Positions 33,201-41,779 of a DNA stretch of 64,000 nt are shown here, one piece after another. The stretch is from Corynebacterium incognita (GTDB lineage: Bacteria > Actinomycetota > Actinomycetes > Mycobacteriales > Mycobacteriaceae). The stretch covers positions 1,984,001 through 2,048,000 of the forward strand of contig NZ_CP059404.1 of the NCBI RefSeq assembly GCF_014217255.1. The letters are read 5' to 3'. The position numbers were made by a program, and so were the translations under genes. The first letter of the stretch is position 1; each line of letters opens with the position of its first letter. The notes beneath the pieces were generated by a model, which worked only from the letters and a program-made list of their open reading frames with translations, had not been told where the DNA came from and made no database searches.

Positions 33201-34005
33201 GACGCTCACAGAGACCTCCTACGACCGCCTGGCGACGATCGCGCAGAACAATGATTTGGGCGCCGGCATGGCCGTGGCAATGAAGGACCTGGAGATGCGC
33301 GGCGCCGGCAACGTGCTGGGTGCGCAGCAGTCCGGCCACATCGCCGGTGTGGGTTTTGATTTGTACGTTCGCCTGGTGGGGGAGGCCGTGGAGACCTTCA
33401 AGGCGCTCGCCTCCGGTCAACCTTTGGACGCCACGGATCAGGGGCCGAAGGAGATTCGCATCGACCTACCGGTGGATGCGCACATTCCGGAAAGCTACAT
33501 CAACTCGGAGCGCCTGCGCCTGGAGGTCTACCGCAAGCTCGCGGAATCCAAGGACAACAAGGACCTGCAGCTGGTCATCGAGGAGATGGAGGACCGCTAC
33601 GGACCCGTTCCGGAGGAAGTCTCGCGCCTGCTCGCGGTGTCGCGCCTGCGCCACCAGGCGCGCCGCGCGAAGGTCTCCGACATCACGGTGCAAGGTACGC
33701 GCATCAAGGTTCACCCGGTGGATATGCCGGATTCCAAGCAGATTCGCCTCAAGCGTCTCTACCCGGGGTCCAATTACCGCGCTGCCGCGAAGGCCATCCA
33801 GCTGAGTTTCCCGAAGGCCGGGCGCACACTGACCTCGCCGAAGCTTCGCGACGTCGAGTTGCTGCAGTGGATGGCGGACTTCCTGGCGGACATGTTCGAC
33901 ATCGAGCCCACCAACGTCGACGGTTCCAAGCGTGAGCCCGCGCAGGCGGAGGCAGGCGCTCAGCCAAAGAAGGGTGGCGGGGGAGTGTTTTCCTTCAGTG
34001 AGTAG
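30280..34005 (+). CDS. mfd: Transcription-repair coupling factor
   Basis: Large ATP-driven translocase (1241 aa) that removes RNA polymerase stalled at DNA damage and recruits UvrA. N-terminal UvrB-like domains contain FFPSWETLPHERLSP; the RNA polymerase-interacting domain begins DFVVHETHGIGRF; the motor has Walker A VGDVGYGKTEVA and VVDEEQRFGVEHKE, then LRGRVGRSRERGYAYF. The C-terminal TRCF domain is complete. It ends three bases before the convergent permease stop with no terminator seen between. Transcribed together with the tetR gene. Confidence 0.95.
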   Translation: MADKMADKQDSRTTAPMLAGLLNIAATDPKLKGLLANVGEPELHITGIDQARPWAIGALAQRAPVLVVTATGREAEDLTAELQAMVGDKAAFFPSWETLPHERLSPGVDIVGRRAQVLERLERDDVRVIVTAARGVAQPLLREVPGREPVVVREGGEYDFTELVEGLNFRGYKHVDMVAKRGEFATRGGIVDVFPTAMDYPVRVELWGDEVTDIRQFSVADQRAIVEVAISEVRCHPARELPITDSVAARAAELTTKHPGNAALVELLTKVAEKIPADGMEALLPVLADSQLVMLTEFLPADAHVLLVAPEKIRRRIDDLVTTDTEFLEAGWEAAAMGADGPLAVEGLDVEASSYRSYDALEVGVRKSGHPWWTFAPPGMMQGDEDKSLPLEFEPGPTPRGDLKEIEVMMAQLLAHTTAGGRAAFIAPNQGAIKRMVERFAEQGIRAKVATPAWEPSPGEVTLYQALSHAGLVFPKVRKLKDADALPLVVITETDLTGNRVSDIAGAKRRPAKRRNRVDPLALKTGDFVVHETHGIGRFLKMAERTIQAGDETSRREYVVLEYAASKRGQPADQLWVPMDSLDLLSKYTGGESPTLSKMGGSDWKNTKKKARAAVREIAGELVELYAKRQSAPGHAFASDTPWQAEMEDNFPFVETEDQMLAIDAVKQDMESTVPMDRVVVGDVGYGKTEVAVRAAFKAVQDGMQVAVLVPTTLLAQQHFDTFSERMQGFPVNIRVLSRFTSTKDAKEILHGLADGTVDVVVGTHRLLQTGVQWKNLGLIVVDEEQRFGVEHKEHIKALKASVDVLTMSATPIPRTLEMSMAGIREMSTILTPPEDRHPVLTYVGAYEDKQVAAAIRRELLRDGQTFFIHNKVADIEKKARELRDLVPEARIVVAHGQMSEDLLEKTVQGFWDREYDVLVCTTIVETGLDIANANTLIVENAHHMGLSQLHQLRGRVGRSRERGYAYFLYPKGATLTETSYDRLATIAQNNDLGAGMAVAMKDLEMRGAGNVLGAQQSGHIAGVGFDLYVRLVGEAVETFKALASGQPLDATDQGPKEIRIDLPVDAHIPESYINSERLRLEVYRKLAESKDNKDLQLVIEEMEDRYGPVPEEVSRLLAVSRLRHQARRAKVSDITVQGTRIKVHPVDMPDSKQIRLKRLYPGSNYRAAAKAIQLSFPKAGRTLTSPKLRDVELLQWMADFLADMFDIEPTNVDGSKREPAQAEAGAQPKKGGGGVFSFSE

Positions 34006-34008
34006 GAG

Positions 34009-35481
34009 CTACAGGGACAGCGTCCCCGTCGCCAGTCCCCAGACCGCGTAGGCGGAGGCGGCGAGAATGAGCGCGACAACGCACCATTCGAAGGCGTTGA
34101 ATACGCGCTCCTTTCGCGCCAGGCGGGTGCCCACGTAGGGCACCGTGCCGGGCAGGACGGCAAGCGCGCCGAAGAGGACGTACACCGGGTCCGCCGCGTA
34201 GATGAGCCACATCGAATAGATGAAGGCCACGACCGCAATGACGAAGTGGCGGCGGTTGGCGGAACGGGAGACCTCCGGACCTGAAAGATCGAACTTTACG
34301 CCCGCGTGCGGGTGAGTGAGTCCCTTGCCGCGGGTTGCCAGCATCAGCAGATAGATCGACGAGAAGATATACGGCAGCAGGTACATGATGGTGGCCAGCT
34401 GCACCATGACGGTGTACGAGGTTTCGTTGAGGAAGAAGATGATCACCGTCAGCTGGATGACCGTGGTGGAGATGAGCTGCGCCACCCACGGCGAGCCGGC
34501 GGTATTGATCTTGCCGATGCGGTGGGGGATGAGCCCATCAATGGCCATCATGACGATGGGTTCTGCGCACAGCATTTGCCAGGACACATACGCGCCCAGG
34601 ACGGACAGGCACAGGCCGATCGAGATGAACAGGCCGCCCCACGGGCCGACGACTGCCTCCAGTACCGAGGCCATGGAGTTGTCCGGCAGCGCGGCTAGCT
34701 CCGCCTGGGAGAGCACGCCGAAGGACAGCGTGGACACCGATACCAGGAGGAAAAGGACCGAGAGGAAGCCGATCACGGTGGCGCGGCCGACGTCGGAACG
34801 CTTACGGGCCTGCTTGGAGTACACCGAGGCGCCCTCCACACCGATAAAGACCCACACCGTGAACAGCATGATGCCCTGGACCTGCTCAAAGACGGTGGCG
34901 CCGGAATCGCGGCCCCAGAAGTCGAAGGTGAACTTGTCCCAGCTAAAGCCCAAGAAGGCCACGAGGACCACGAAAGACAGGATAGGGACCAGTTTGGCCA
35001 CAGTGGCCACAACGTTCATCAGTGCTGCCTGCTTGACGCCGCGGGCCAAGATGGCGAAGATGACCCACGTCATCACCGAGACGGAGATAGCGGAGACGAG
35101 CCGGTTGTCCGAGCTGAAGAACGGGACGTAGTGGCCAATCGTGTTGAAGAACAGGGTGGCGTAGCCGACCTGAGCGATGACGGAGCCGAGCCAGTAACCC
35201 CAGCCGGCAGCGAAGCCGATGAAGTCGCCCAAGCCGGCGCGCACGTAGGAGTAGACGCCGGAGTCGAGGTGGGGCTTGCGGTGCGCGAGGATCTCAAAAA
35301 CGAATGCGACCGACAGCATGCCGACGCCCGCGATGCCCCAGCCGATCAGCATCGCGCCGGGTCCGGAGACGGACGCGATGTTTTGCGGCAGCGAGAAGAT
35401 TCCCGCGCCGACGCAGGAACCGATGATGAGGGACACGAGCGTCCACATCGTCACCGAGTTCTTCTGGGTTGTTGAAGTCAT
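34009..35481 (-). CDS. Basic amino acid permease, LysI/ArcD-like
   Basis: APC-superfamily permease of 490 aa with 12-13 predicted helices. The first helix carries IIGSCVGAGIFSLPQN, the unwound substrate-binding segment of the basic amino acid/ornithine antiporter group; FIGVEGASVYSKQARKRSDVG is the helix 6-7 loop. The corynebacterial lysine permease LysI is encoded at the same place (next to mfd and mazG), so lysine uptake or lysine exchange is the best guess. TACGTT lies seven bases before ATG 35481. It is divergent from mazG across 88 bp. Confidence 0.82.
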   Translation of the reverse strand: MTSTTQKNSVTMWTLVSLIIGSCVGAGIFSLPQNIASVSGPGAMLIGWGIAGVGMLSVAFVFEILAHRKPHLDSGVYSYVRAGLGDFIGFAAGWGYWLGSVIAQVGYATLFFNTIGHYVPFFSSDNRLVSAISVSVMTWVIFAILARGVKQAALMNVVATVAKLVPILSFVVLVAFLGFSWDKFTFDFWGRDSGATVFEQVQGIMLFTVWVFIGVEGASVYSKQARKRSDVGRATVIGFLSVLFLLVSVSTLSFGVLSQAELAALPDNSMASVLEAVVGPWGGLFISIGLCLSVLGAYVSWQMLCAEPIVMMAIDGLIPHRIGKINTAGSPWVAQLISTTVIQLTVIIFFLNETSYTVMVQLATIMYLLPYIFSSIYLLMLATRGKGLTHPHAGVKFDLSGPEVSRSANRRHFVIAVVAFIYSMWLIYAADPVYVLFGALAVLPGTVPYVGTRLARKERVFNAFEWCVVALILAASAYAVWGLATGTLSL

Positions 35482-35569
35482 GCGGATAAACGTACAGGTT
35501 ATGGCTAAATTTGCGAAATTGGTGGGGCTAAACCAACTAAAATGTAAGCAAAGTAATAAAGTGGCAGAC

Positions 35570-36211
35570 ATGACTGTCCTGTTACTTGACCCGCGTTGGC
35601 CCATGATGATTCCACTGGATGCATTCGGTCCAGACGGGAAGCTTCCCGGGCCCGTGACCTACACCTGGGAGGTGCCCATGTCGGTGCGCTGGCACCTTGG
35701 TGATTTGGCGGGCGAACCATTGGGGACTGGGGTGTTGGTGAGCACCAACGAGCAGGACGATGCGGTGCGCGAGCGGGTGGCCCACGGCGAGCGGGTGGTG
35801 GAAGCGGCGTCGAGAAGCGATGCCGTAGGGCGGGCGGTGAAGCTCATGCAGCGCGCCCAGGATATCGGCGAGTGGGAGCGCGCGCAGACGCACGAGACCC
35901 TGTTGCCGTACCTCGAGGAGGAGGCGCAGGAGTTCGCGGACGCGGTGCGCGCCCAGGCTGGCGATGCGGAGCTGAAGAAGGAGCTTGGCGACGTCCTGCT
36001 GCAAGTGCTCTTCCACGCTGAGATCGCCGCGCGCCGCGGGGCCTTTGATTTCGCGGATGTGGCGGAGAGCTTCGTGAAAAAGATGGCCTCCCGCGCCCCT
36101 TACCTGTTCGACGGTACGGATACGGTGGTCGATACCGAGACCCAGGATCGGCTGTGGGCCGAAGGGAAGGCGCGGGAGCGGCGGGAGGCGGAGGAACGGG
36201 ACGGGCGTTAG
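35570..36211 (+). CDS. mazG: MazG nucleoside triphosphate pyrophosphohydrolase
   Basis: Hydrolyses noncanonical or excess NTPs to NMP and pyrophosphate. The 213-residue protein has a unique N-terminal half followed by one MazG domain: LPYLEEEAQEFADAV with the EExxE metal site, ELGDVLLQVLFHAEIA with ExxD, and FVKKMASRAPYLF. Two-domain MazG proteins are longer; mycobacterial orthologs have this layout. ATG 35570 follows TAAAGT by seven bases. Its stop codon overlaps the stop of the convergent porin-like gene. Confidence 0.88.
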   Translation: MTVLLLDPRWPMMIPLDAFGPDGKLPGPVTYTWEVPMSVRWHLGDLAGEPLGTGVLVSTNEQDDAVRERVAHGERVVEAASRSDAVGRAVKLMQRAQDIGEWERAQTHETLLPYLEEEAQEFADAVRAQAGDAELKKELGDVLLQVLFHAEIAARRGAFDFADVAESFVKKMASRAPYLFDGTDTVVDTETQDRLWAEGKARERREAEERDGR

Positions 36212-36684
36212 CGGCGGGAAGAGAGGGCCTCGATGGCCGGCTGTATGGCGACGGCCTTGGAGGACAGTGTGGTCAGGGAGCCGAGGGTGCCGGGCAGCTG
36301 GGGATCTTCCTTGACCAGGCCGCACTTGAGGGCCTTGTCGGCGGTCTTGCCTGCGTATTTGGAAGTAAATAGGGCCACGTAGGGAGAGGTCTTGAGCTGG
36401 GAAGTGGTGACCTTGGTGAGGTTGGCCTGGAGCTGGGAGCGGGTGAAGGACTTGTCGTAGACGTTGTCGGGGGTCTGGGAGTCAGTCCAGCTCAGAACGG
36501 AGTGCAGCTGCTGGCAGGTCATGCCGTCGAGTGCTGCAGTGGTGGCGCCGCCGATCAGTTCGTCGATGGCGCCGATGGAGGCGAGGGGGTTGGTTTCGGC
36601 GGCGGTGGCCGGGGCTGCGAGGGCGGTGGTGGCGGACAGGGTAAGGGCCGCGGCGCCGGCGGCGAAGATGCGCTTGATGTTCAT
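36208..36684 (-). CDS. PorB/PorC-like secreted outer-envelope protein
   Basis: A 158-residue exported protein. The signal peptide MNIKRIFAAGAAALTLSATT ends near TAAE at about residue 29. The mature part is mostly helical with two cysteines, C56 (MTCQQLH) and one in KALKCGLVKEDP. Corynebacterial PorB/PorC anion porins of the mycolate layer have this size, two cysteines and a CGLVK motif, and are encoded between mazG and eno, so I assign it there. Mature PorB is shorter than this protein. Pore function is inferred from family and place. Confidence 0.6.
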   Translation of the reverse strand: MNIKRIFAAGAAALTLSATTALAAPATAAETNPLASIGAIDELIGGATTAALDGMTCQQLHSVLSWTDSQTPDNVYDKSFTRSQLQANLTKVTTSQLKTSPYVALFTSKYAGKTADKALKCGLVKEDPQLPGTLGSLTTLSSKAVAIQPAIEALSSRR

Positions 36685-36823
36685 GGGGTTATTGATACAG
36701 GAGTGACTAAAGTGCCGCAAGTGGTGGCGGTGTTGCTGTGCTGGGGATTTGCCGGGAATGTGCGCACGGTTCGGAAGGCCGCCACCCCTTGCACGTCTCG
36801 TGCCGGTAGGATTTTGCTTCACT

Positions 36824-37615
36824 ATGTCACGGCAGTCCCGGGTACGGCTTACCATCGTCGCCGCCACGATCCTCGTCATCGTGGTGGTCTTTGCCGTCGC
36901 CGGGTGGATGTTCTCCTTAGCGGGTAATATGCAGTCCTCGCGCCGGCTGGACAAGGTCTCCGCGGACATGCCGCCGGCGCAGCCCGTCGCTGTCGCCGAC
37001 ATCGACGTCAACGGCCCCGGGCGCACCGCCAATGAACTCACCGAGTGGTCGCAACCCATCGCGGCGCAGACCGATATCTCGGGCCAAGCCCTGCGCGCCT
37101 ACGCCAACGCTGAACTCATCGCCCGCGACGCGTGGCCCGAATGTCACCTGTCCTGGAACACACTCGCCGGCATCGGCTGGGTAGAAACCCGCCACGGCAC
37201 GTACAACGGCAACTGGTTCAAACCCTCCGAGCTCAACGACAACGGCGAAGCCATCCCACACATCGTGGGCATCAAACTCGACGGCTCCTCCGGGACCGCG
37301 GATACCCCCGACACCGATGACGGCGAGTTCGACGGGGACCCCGAGCATGACCGCGCAGTAGGGCCCATGCAGTTCATCCCGGAGTCGTGGGGACGCTACG
37401 GCCTAGACGCCGACGGCGACGGCAAGCCCAACCCGCATCAGATCGACGACGCCGCGCTCTCTGCCGCCAAACTCCTCTGTGCCGACGGGCGAGACCTGAC
37501 AAAAAAGAAGGACTGGCGCCGCGCCATTTTTGCCTATAACCAATCCGAGGAATACCTCCGCCGCGTGGCGTTAGCCGCCAACTCCTACGCCCAAGGGCAG
37601 CCCGCGACGTCCTAG
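36824..37615 (+). CDS. Lytic transglycosylase (MltB/SLT_2-like)
   Basis: Membrane-anchored muramidase of 263 aa that cleaves peptidoglycan glycan chains. One N-terminal helix (RLTIVAATILVIVVVFAVAGWMF) anchors it with the domain outside. LSWNTLAGIGWVETRHGTYNG holds the catalytic Glu; AVGPMQFIPESWGRYGLDADGDG and IFAYNQSEEYLRRV complete the fold. Mycobacteria have LpqU in this position beside eno. TAGGAT lies twelve bases upstream of ATG 36824, giving an almost leaderless start. Confidence 0.85.
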   Translation: MSRQSRVRLTIVAATILVIVVVFAVAGWMFSLAGNMQSSRRLDKVSADMPPAQPVAVADIDVNGPGRTANELTEWSQPIAAQTDISGQALRAYANAELIARDAWPECHLSWNTLAGIGWVETRHGTYNGNWFKPSELNDNGEAIPHIVGIKLDGSSGTADTPDTDDGEFDGDPEHDRAVGPMQFIPESWGRYGLDADGDGKPNPHQIDDAALSAAKLLCADGRDLTKKKDWRRAIFAYNQSEEYLRRVALAANSYAQGQPATS

Positions 37616-37723
37616 CGAACCATGCATCAAGGGGGTTTACCCCTTCCCAGGTGTGAAAACCGTGACGAAGCCCGGTACCCGGCCCGCGGATTGTGTAAGA
37701 ATTGTGGGGAACGGGGACCACCC

Positions 37724-37758
37724 GCGCCGCGGTGCCTCCTCAGGCTCCGCCGTGGCGC
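37724..37758 (+). promoter_or_regulatory. Hairpin in eno leader
   Basis: GCGCCGCGG (37724-37732) pairs with CCGTGGCGC (37750-37758), with an inner GCC/GGC stem, about 50 bases before the eno start. No T tract follows, so it is more likely an mRNA-stabilising or regulatory structure than a terminator. AAGGAG at 37794-37799 is the eno ribosome site. Confidence 0.4.
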
Positions 37759-37777
37759 TGCCGCGAACCCGTCGTGA

Positions 37778-39088
<1,311 letters not shown>

Positions 39089-39133
39089 ATCGCTGTAAAA
39101 ACACGTGGCGCGGATCGCGCGCCACAGTCAATG

Positions 39134-39164
39134 AAGCCCCATCCTTTGGCTAGGATTGGGGCTT
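39134..39164 (+). terminator. eno terminator overlapping ftsB promoter
   Basis: AAGCCCCATCC (39134-39144) pairs with GGATTGGGGCTT (39153-39164) with one bulge, followed by AATTATG, where ATG is the next gene's start. The loop and 3' arm also hold TAGGAT, a likely -10 for that gene. A second hairpin, GTGGCGCG/CGCGCCAC, lies just before. Confidence 0.6.
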
Positions 39165-39168
39165 AATT

Positions 39169-39753
39169 ATGTTTGGTCAGTCGTCGCACAAAGGAAACAA
39201 CCGGGCGGAGCGCAACGCAGCGCCACGCGCCGGGGCTTCCGGCGAGCCGCCCGCACGCCGGACAGAACGACGACCACAGCGTGCAGCCAAGAAAGTCCCC
39301 GTCGCCCACCGCGAGGTGCAAGGCCGCTCGCTGGCCGCCACCAGCGCGGACGTCGCCAAGCGCTTGCCGCAGCGCCTCGACATCGTCGGCTTCGCCGTGC
39401 TCACCACCGTGTTGCTGATCATCCTCATCACCATCGCTATGCCGCTGCGCAACTATTACCAAGGGCGCACCGAGATAGCGCGCCTTCACGAGTCCATTGC
39501 AGCGAAGAAAGCGGAGAAGGAACGCCTCCTCAGCGACATTGAGAAATACCGCGACGAGGACTTCATCGAAGAAGAGGCCCGCCGCCGCCTCGGCGTGGTT
39601 GCGCCAGGGGAGACGGCCTACCGCATCCTGGACCCCCGGGTCAGCGACCAGGGAAGCCTGACCACGGACAAGCACGCGGAAGAAGACCAACGCGAGTGGT
39701 ACGCAGTGCTGTGGGAGTCCGTGGCTGAAGATACGCGCCCGCCGGCTTCGTGA
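39169..39753 (+). CDS. FtsB/DivIC-family division protein
   Basis: Single-pass membrane protein of 194 aa of the septum formation initiator family, which forms the FtsB-FtsL-FtsQ complex at the division site. A basic, disordered N-terminus (about 65 residues) precedes one helix (IVGFAVLTTVLLIILITIAM), then a coiled coil (EIARLHESIAAKKAEKERLL) and the conserved EDFIEEEARRRLGVVAPGE. It follows eno, as FtsB homologs do in many bacteria. The long N-terminal tail is usual in Actinobacteria. Confidence 0.87.
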   Translation: MFGQSSHKGNNRAERNAAPRAGASGEPPARRTERRPQRAAKKVPVAHREVQGRSLAATSADVAKRLPQRLDIVGFAVLTTVLLIILITIAMPLRNYYQGRTEIARLHESIAAKKAEKERLLSDIEKYRDEDFIEEEARRRLGVVAPGETAYRILDPRVSDQGSLTTDKHAEEDQREWYAVLWESVAEDTRPPAS

Positions 39754-39766
39754 GACAATAGCGGGC

Positions 39767-40312
39767 ATGAGCGTAACTGAAGCAGACCTCGACGTCGTCC
39801 AGGAACAGCTGGGGCGTCGCCCGCGCGGCGTCGTGGACATCTCCTACCGCACCCCTGACGGGCAGCCCGCGGTCCTCAAGACCGCGCCGAAGCTTCCCGA
39901 CGGCACGCCGTTTCCTACCCTCTACTACCTCACGGACCCGCGCCTGACTGCGGAAGCTTCCCGCCTGGAGGTAGCGCACGTGATGAAGTGGATGGAATCT
40001 CGTTTGGAGACCGACGAAGACCTCGCCGCCGACTACCGCGCGGCCCACGAGCACTTCTTGGCCAAGCGCAACGAGATGGAAGACCTGGGCACTGACTTCT
40101 CCGGTGGCGGCATGCCCGACCGGGTGAAGTGCCTGCACGTGCTCATCGCCTATGCGCTGGCGGAGGGACCTGAGCATTTCCGTCTCGGTACCGAGGCCGT
40201 GGCCATGGCTGCGGACCACGGCAACCTGCGTGGCACTGCGATCCCCGCGGACTGGCCCACCACCGAAGAGCTCGGCATCAACCTCGCCGACTTCGATTTC
40301 AGCAACGCCTAA
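39767..40312 (+). CDS. DUF501 family protein
   Basis: A 181-residue soluble protein of the actinobacterial DUF501 family, function unknown. Visible features are DLDVVQEQLGRRPRGVVDISYRT (in the first 30 residues), FPTLYYLTDPRLTAEASRLE, and MPDRVKCLHVLIAYALAEGP with a conserved His/Cys. The gene sits between ftsB and ppx in mycobacteria too. GACAAT at 39754-39759 is seven bases before ATG 39767, and starts right at the ftsB stop codon, so it can be made from its own leaderless mRNA as well as from read-through. Confidence 0.85.
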   Translation: MSVTEADLDVVQEQLGRRPRGVVDISYRTPDGQPAVLKTAPKLPDGTPFPTLYYLTDPRLTAEASRLEVAHVMKWMESRLETDEDLAADYRAAHEHFLAKRNEMEDLGTDFSGGGMPDRVKCLHVLIAYALAEGPEHFRLGTEAVAMAADHGNLRGTAIPADWPTTEELGINLADFDFSNA

Positions 40313-40343
40313 AGCAAAGAAGCTAACAAGGAGCAACCAGATA

Positions 40344-41303
40344 GTGCCTCGCTACGCTGCCGTCGACTGCGGCACCAATTCCATCCGACTACTCATCTCC
40401 GAAGTCCTCCCGGACGGCAAGATCCGTGACGTCACTCGGCTCATGGAGATCATCCGCCTCGGCGAAGGCGTGGACGCTACCGGCCGCATCTCCGACGCTG
40501 CCATCGCGCGAGCACGCGCCGCGCTGTCCAACTTCGTGGAGCAGATGCGCTTTGAAAACGTCACCGCGGTCCGCATGGTAGCCACCTCCGCGTCCCGCGA
40601 TGCTGAAAACCGCCAAGAGTTCTTCGACATGACTGCCGAGCTCCTCGGGCAAATCCAGCCGGGCGCGATGGCGGAGGTCATCTTTGGTGCGGAAGAGGCC
40701 CAGCTGTCCTTCCGCGGCGCGGTGGGGGACTTGAGCCCGGACAAGGGGCCGTTCTGCGTCATTGACCTGGGCGGCGGCTCGACCGAGTTCATCGTGGGCG
40801 ACCACACCGGCGACATCCATGGCGCCTACTCCGCGCGCATGGGCTGCGTCCGCCTCACGGAGCGTTTCCTTCCCACCGACCCTGCCACCCCGGACGAGCT
40901 TGCGGCCGCGCGCGACTATGTTTCCGCACAGCTTGCCGACGTCGCGAAGACAGTACCGCTCCAGGATGCCCGGACGTTCGTCGGGTGCGCAGGAACGTTC
41001 ACCACGCTCTCGGCTCTCGCCCAGGGCCTGGAGAAGTACGACCCGGATGCCATTCACGGCAGCATCGTTCGCTTCGGTGCGCTGCGTGTGCTTCTAGATC
41101 ACCTGGTGAAGCAGCCGGCTGCGTCCCGCGCGCTGAATCCTGTCATTCATCCGGGCCGCGCGGACGTCATTGGCGGCGGCGCGGTGGCGGTGCACGGAAT
41201 CATGGACCTCATCGGCGATGCGACTGACACCAATTCCTTCGTAATTAGCGAGAAAGACATTCTCGACGGCATCATCGCCGGAATCGTGGACGCCGCGCAG
41301 TAG
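40344..41303 (+). CDS. ppx: Ppx/GppA-family exopolyphosphatase
   Basis: ASKHA-fold phosphatase of 319 aa acting on polyphosphate and possibly pppGpp. YAAVDCGTNSIRLLI (phosphate-1 motif), TSASRDAENR, FGAEEAQLSF, and VIDLGGGSTEFIVG (phosphate-2) are present; the C-terminal HD domain of E. coli Ppx is absent, as in mycobacterial Ppx2. GTG 40344 with AAGGAG ten bases upstream is the start. It is 31 bp behind the DUF501 gene in the same operon. Confidence 0.9.
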   Translation: MPRYAAVDCGTNSIRLLISEVLPDGKIRDVTRLMEIIRLGEGVDATGRISDAAIARARAALSNFVEQMRFENVTAVRMVATSASRDAENRQEFFDMTAELLGQIQPGAMAEVIFGAEEAQLSFRGAVGDLSPDKGPFCVIDLGGGSTEFIVGDHTGDIHGAYSARMGCVRLTERFLPTDPATPDELAAARDYVSAQLADVAKTVPLQDARTFVGCAGTFTTLSALAQGLEKYDPDAIHGSIVRFGALRVLLDHLVKQPAASRALNPVIHPGRADVIGGGAVAVHGIMDLIGDATDTNSFVISEKDILDGIIAGIVDAAQ

Positions 41304-41359
41304 CGTGCCCTATTGTTAGTTCCCGCGCGCCGTGCCTTAAAATGGTACGAGCGCACAAC

Positions 41360-41436
41360 GCCCCTATAGCCCAATCGGCAGAGGCAGTGGACTTAAAATC
41401 CATTCAGTGTCGGTTCGAGTCCGACTGGGGGCACCA
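41360..41436 (+). tRNA. tRNA-Leu(UAA) with short variable loop
   Basis: Acceptor stem GCCCCTA/TGGGGGC with A73 and encoded CCA; T arm GTCGG-TTCGAGT-CCGAC; anticodon arm GTGGA-CTTAAAA-TCCAT gives anticodon TAA, which reads UUA. The variable loop is only five bases (TCAGT), giving 77 nt with CCA. Leucine tRNAs normally have a long variable arm (about 85 nt), so this one is unusual. Confidence 0.85.
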
Positions 41437-41454
41437 TCACCTACGTTAAGCAGT

Positions 41455-41480
41455 AAAAGGGAGGCTTCGGCCTCCCTTTT
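41455..41480 (+). terminator. tRNA-Leu terminator
   Basis: An 11-bp stem, AAAAGGGAGGC and GCCTCCCTTTT, closed by a TTCG tetraloop, starts 19 bases after the tRNA. The T tract is part of the stem. Confidence 0.8.
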
Positions 41481-41510
41481 GCTGTCCCGCCCCCTCCAGC
41501 GCCGCCGTGC

Positions 41511-41648
41511 GCCCAAAGTGCCACGGTTGGTGGGCTGTGCGCGCCGGCCGGTTGCCGGGTGGGGTGGTTAGGGCGGTGCGCCCGAAGTGCCACGGTTGGT
41601 GGGTTGCGCGCGCCGGCCGGTTGCCGAGTGGGGTGGTTGGGGCGGTGT
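41511..41648. repeat. Two tandem 69-bp intergenic repeats
   Basis: Two head-to-tail copies, 41511-41579 and 41580-41648, differ at only a few positions; each holds AAGTGCCACGGTTGGTGGG or a near copy and the GC-rich core GCGCCGGCCGG. They fill most of the 343-bp gene-free stretch between tRNA-Leu and the Bax-inhibitor gene. The rest of that stretch holds the tRNA terminator and the gene's leader. Reading frames through the repeats look non-coding. Confidence 0.8.
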
Positions 41649-41779
41649 GCGGAGATGTCGGGACTAATGAATGCGGGGGTGGGTTGAGCCACACCTATTT
41701 TTGAAACTAGGGAACAATAGGCACGTCCGGATCGTTGAACCGGTGGTAAAGAAACGTCGTGAAAGGATTTGGGAAGCTC

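Noticed and set aside
37629..37645. AAGGGG-GTTTA-CCCCTT hairpin as terminator of the transglycosylase gene
   Set aside because: The stem is only six pairs and no T tract follows; too weak to list as a terminator.
41441..41692. Repeat-encoded open frame with HRPNHPTRQPAGA units
   Set aside because: It arises from the 69-bp tandem repeat read on the minus strand; no ribosome site and no domain.
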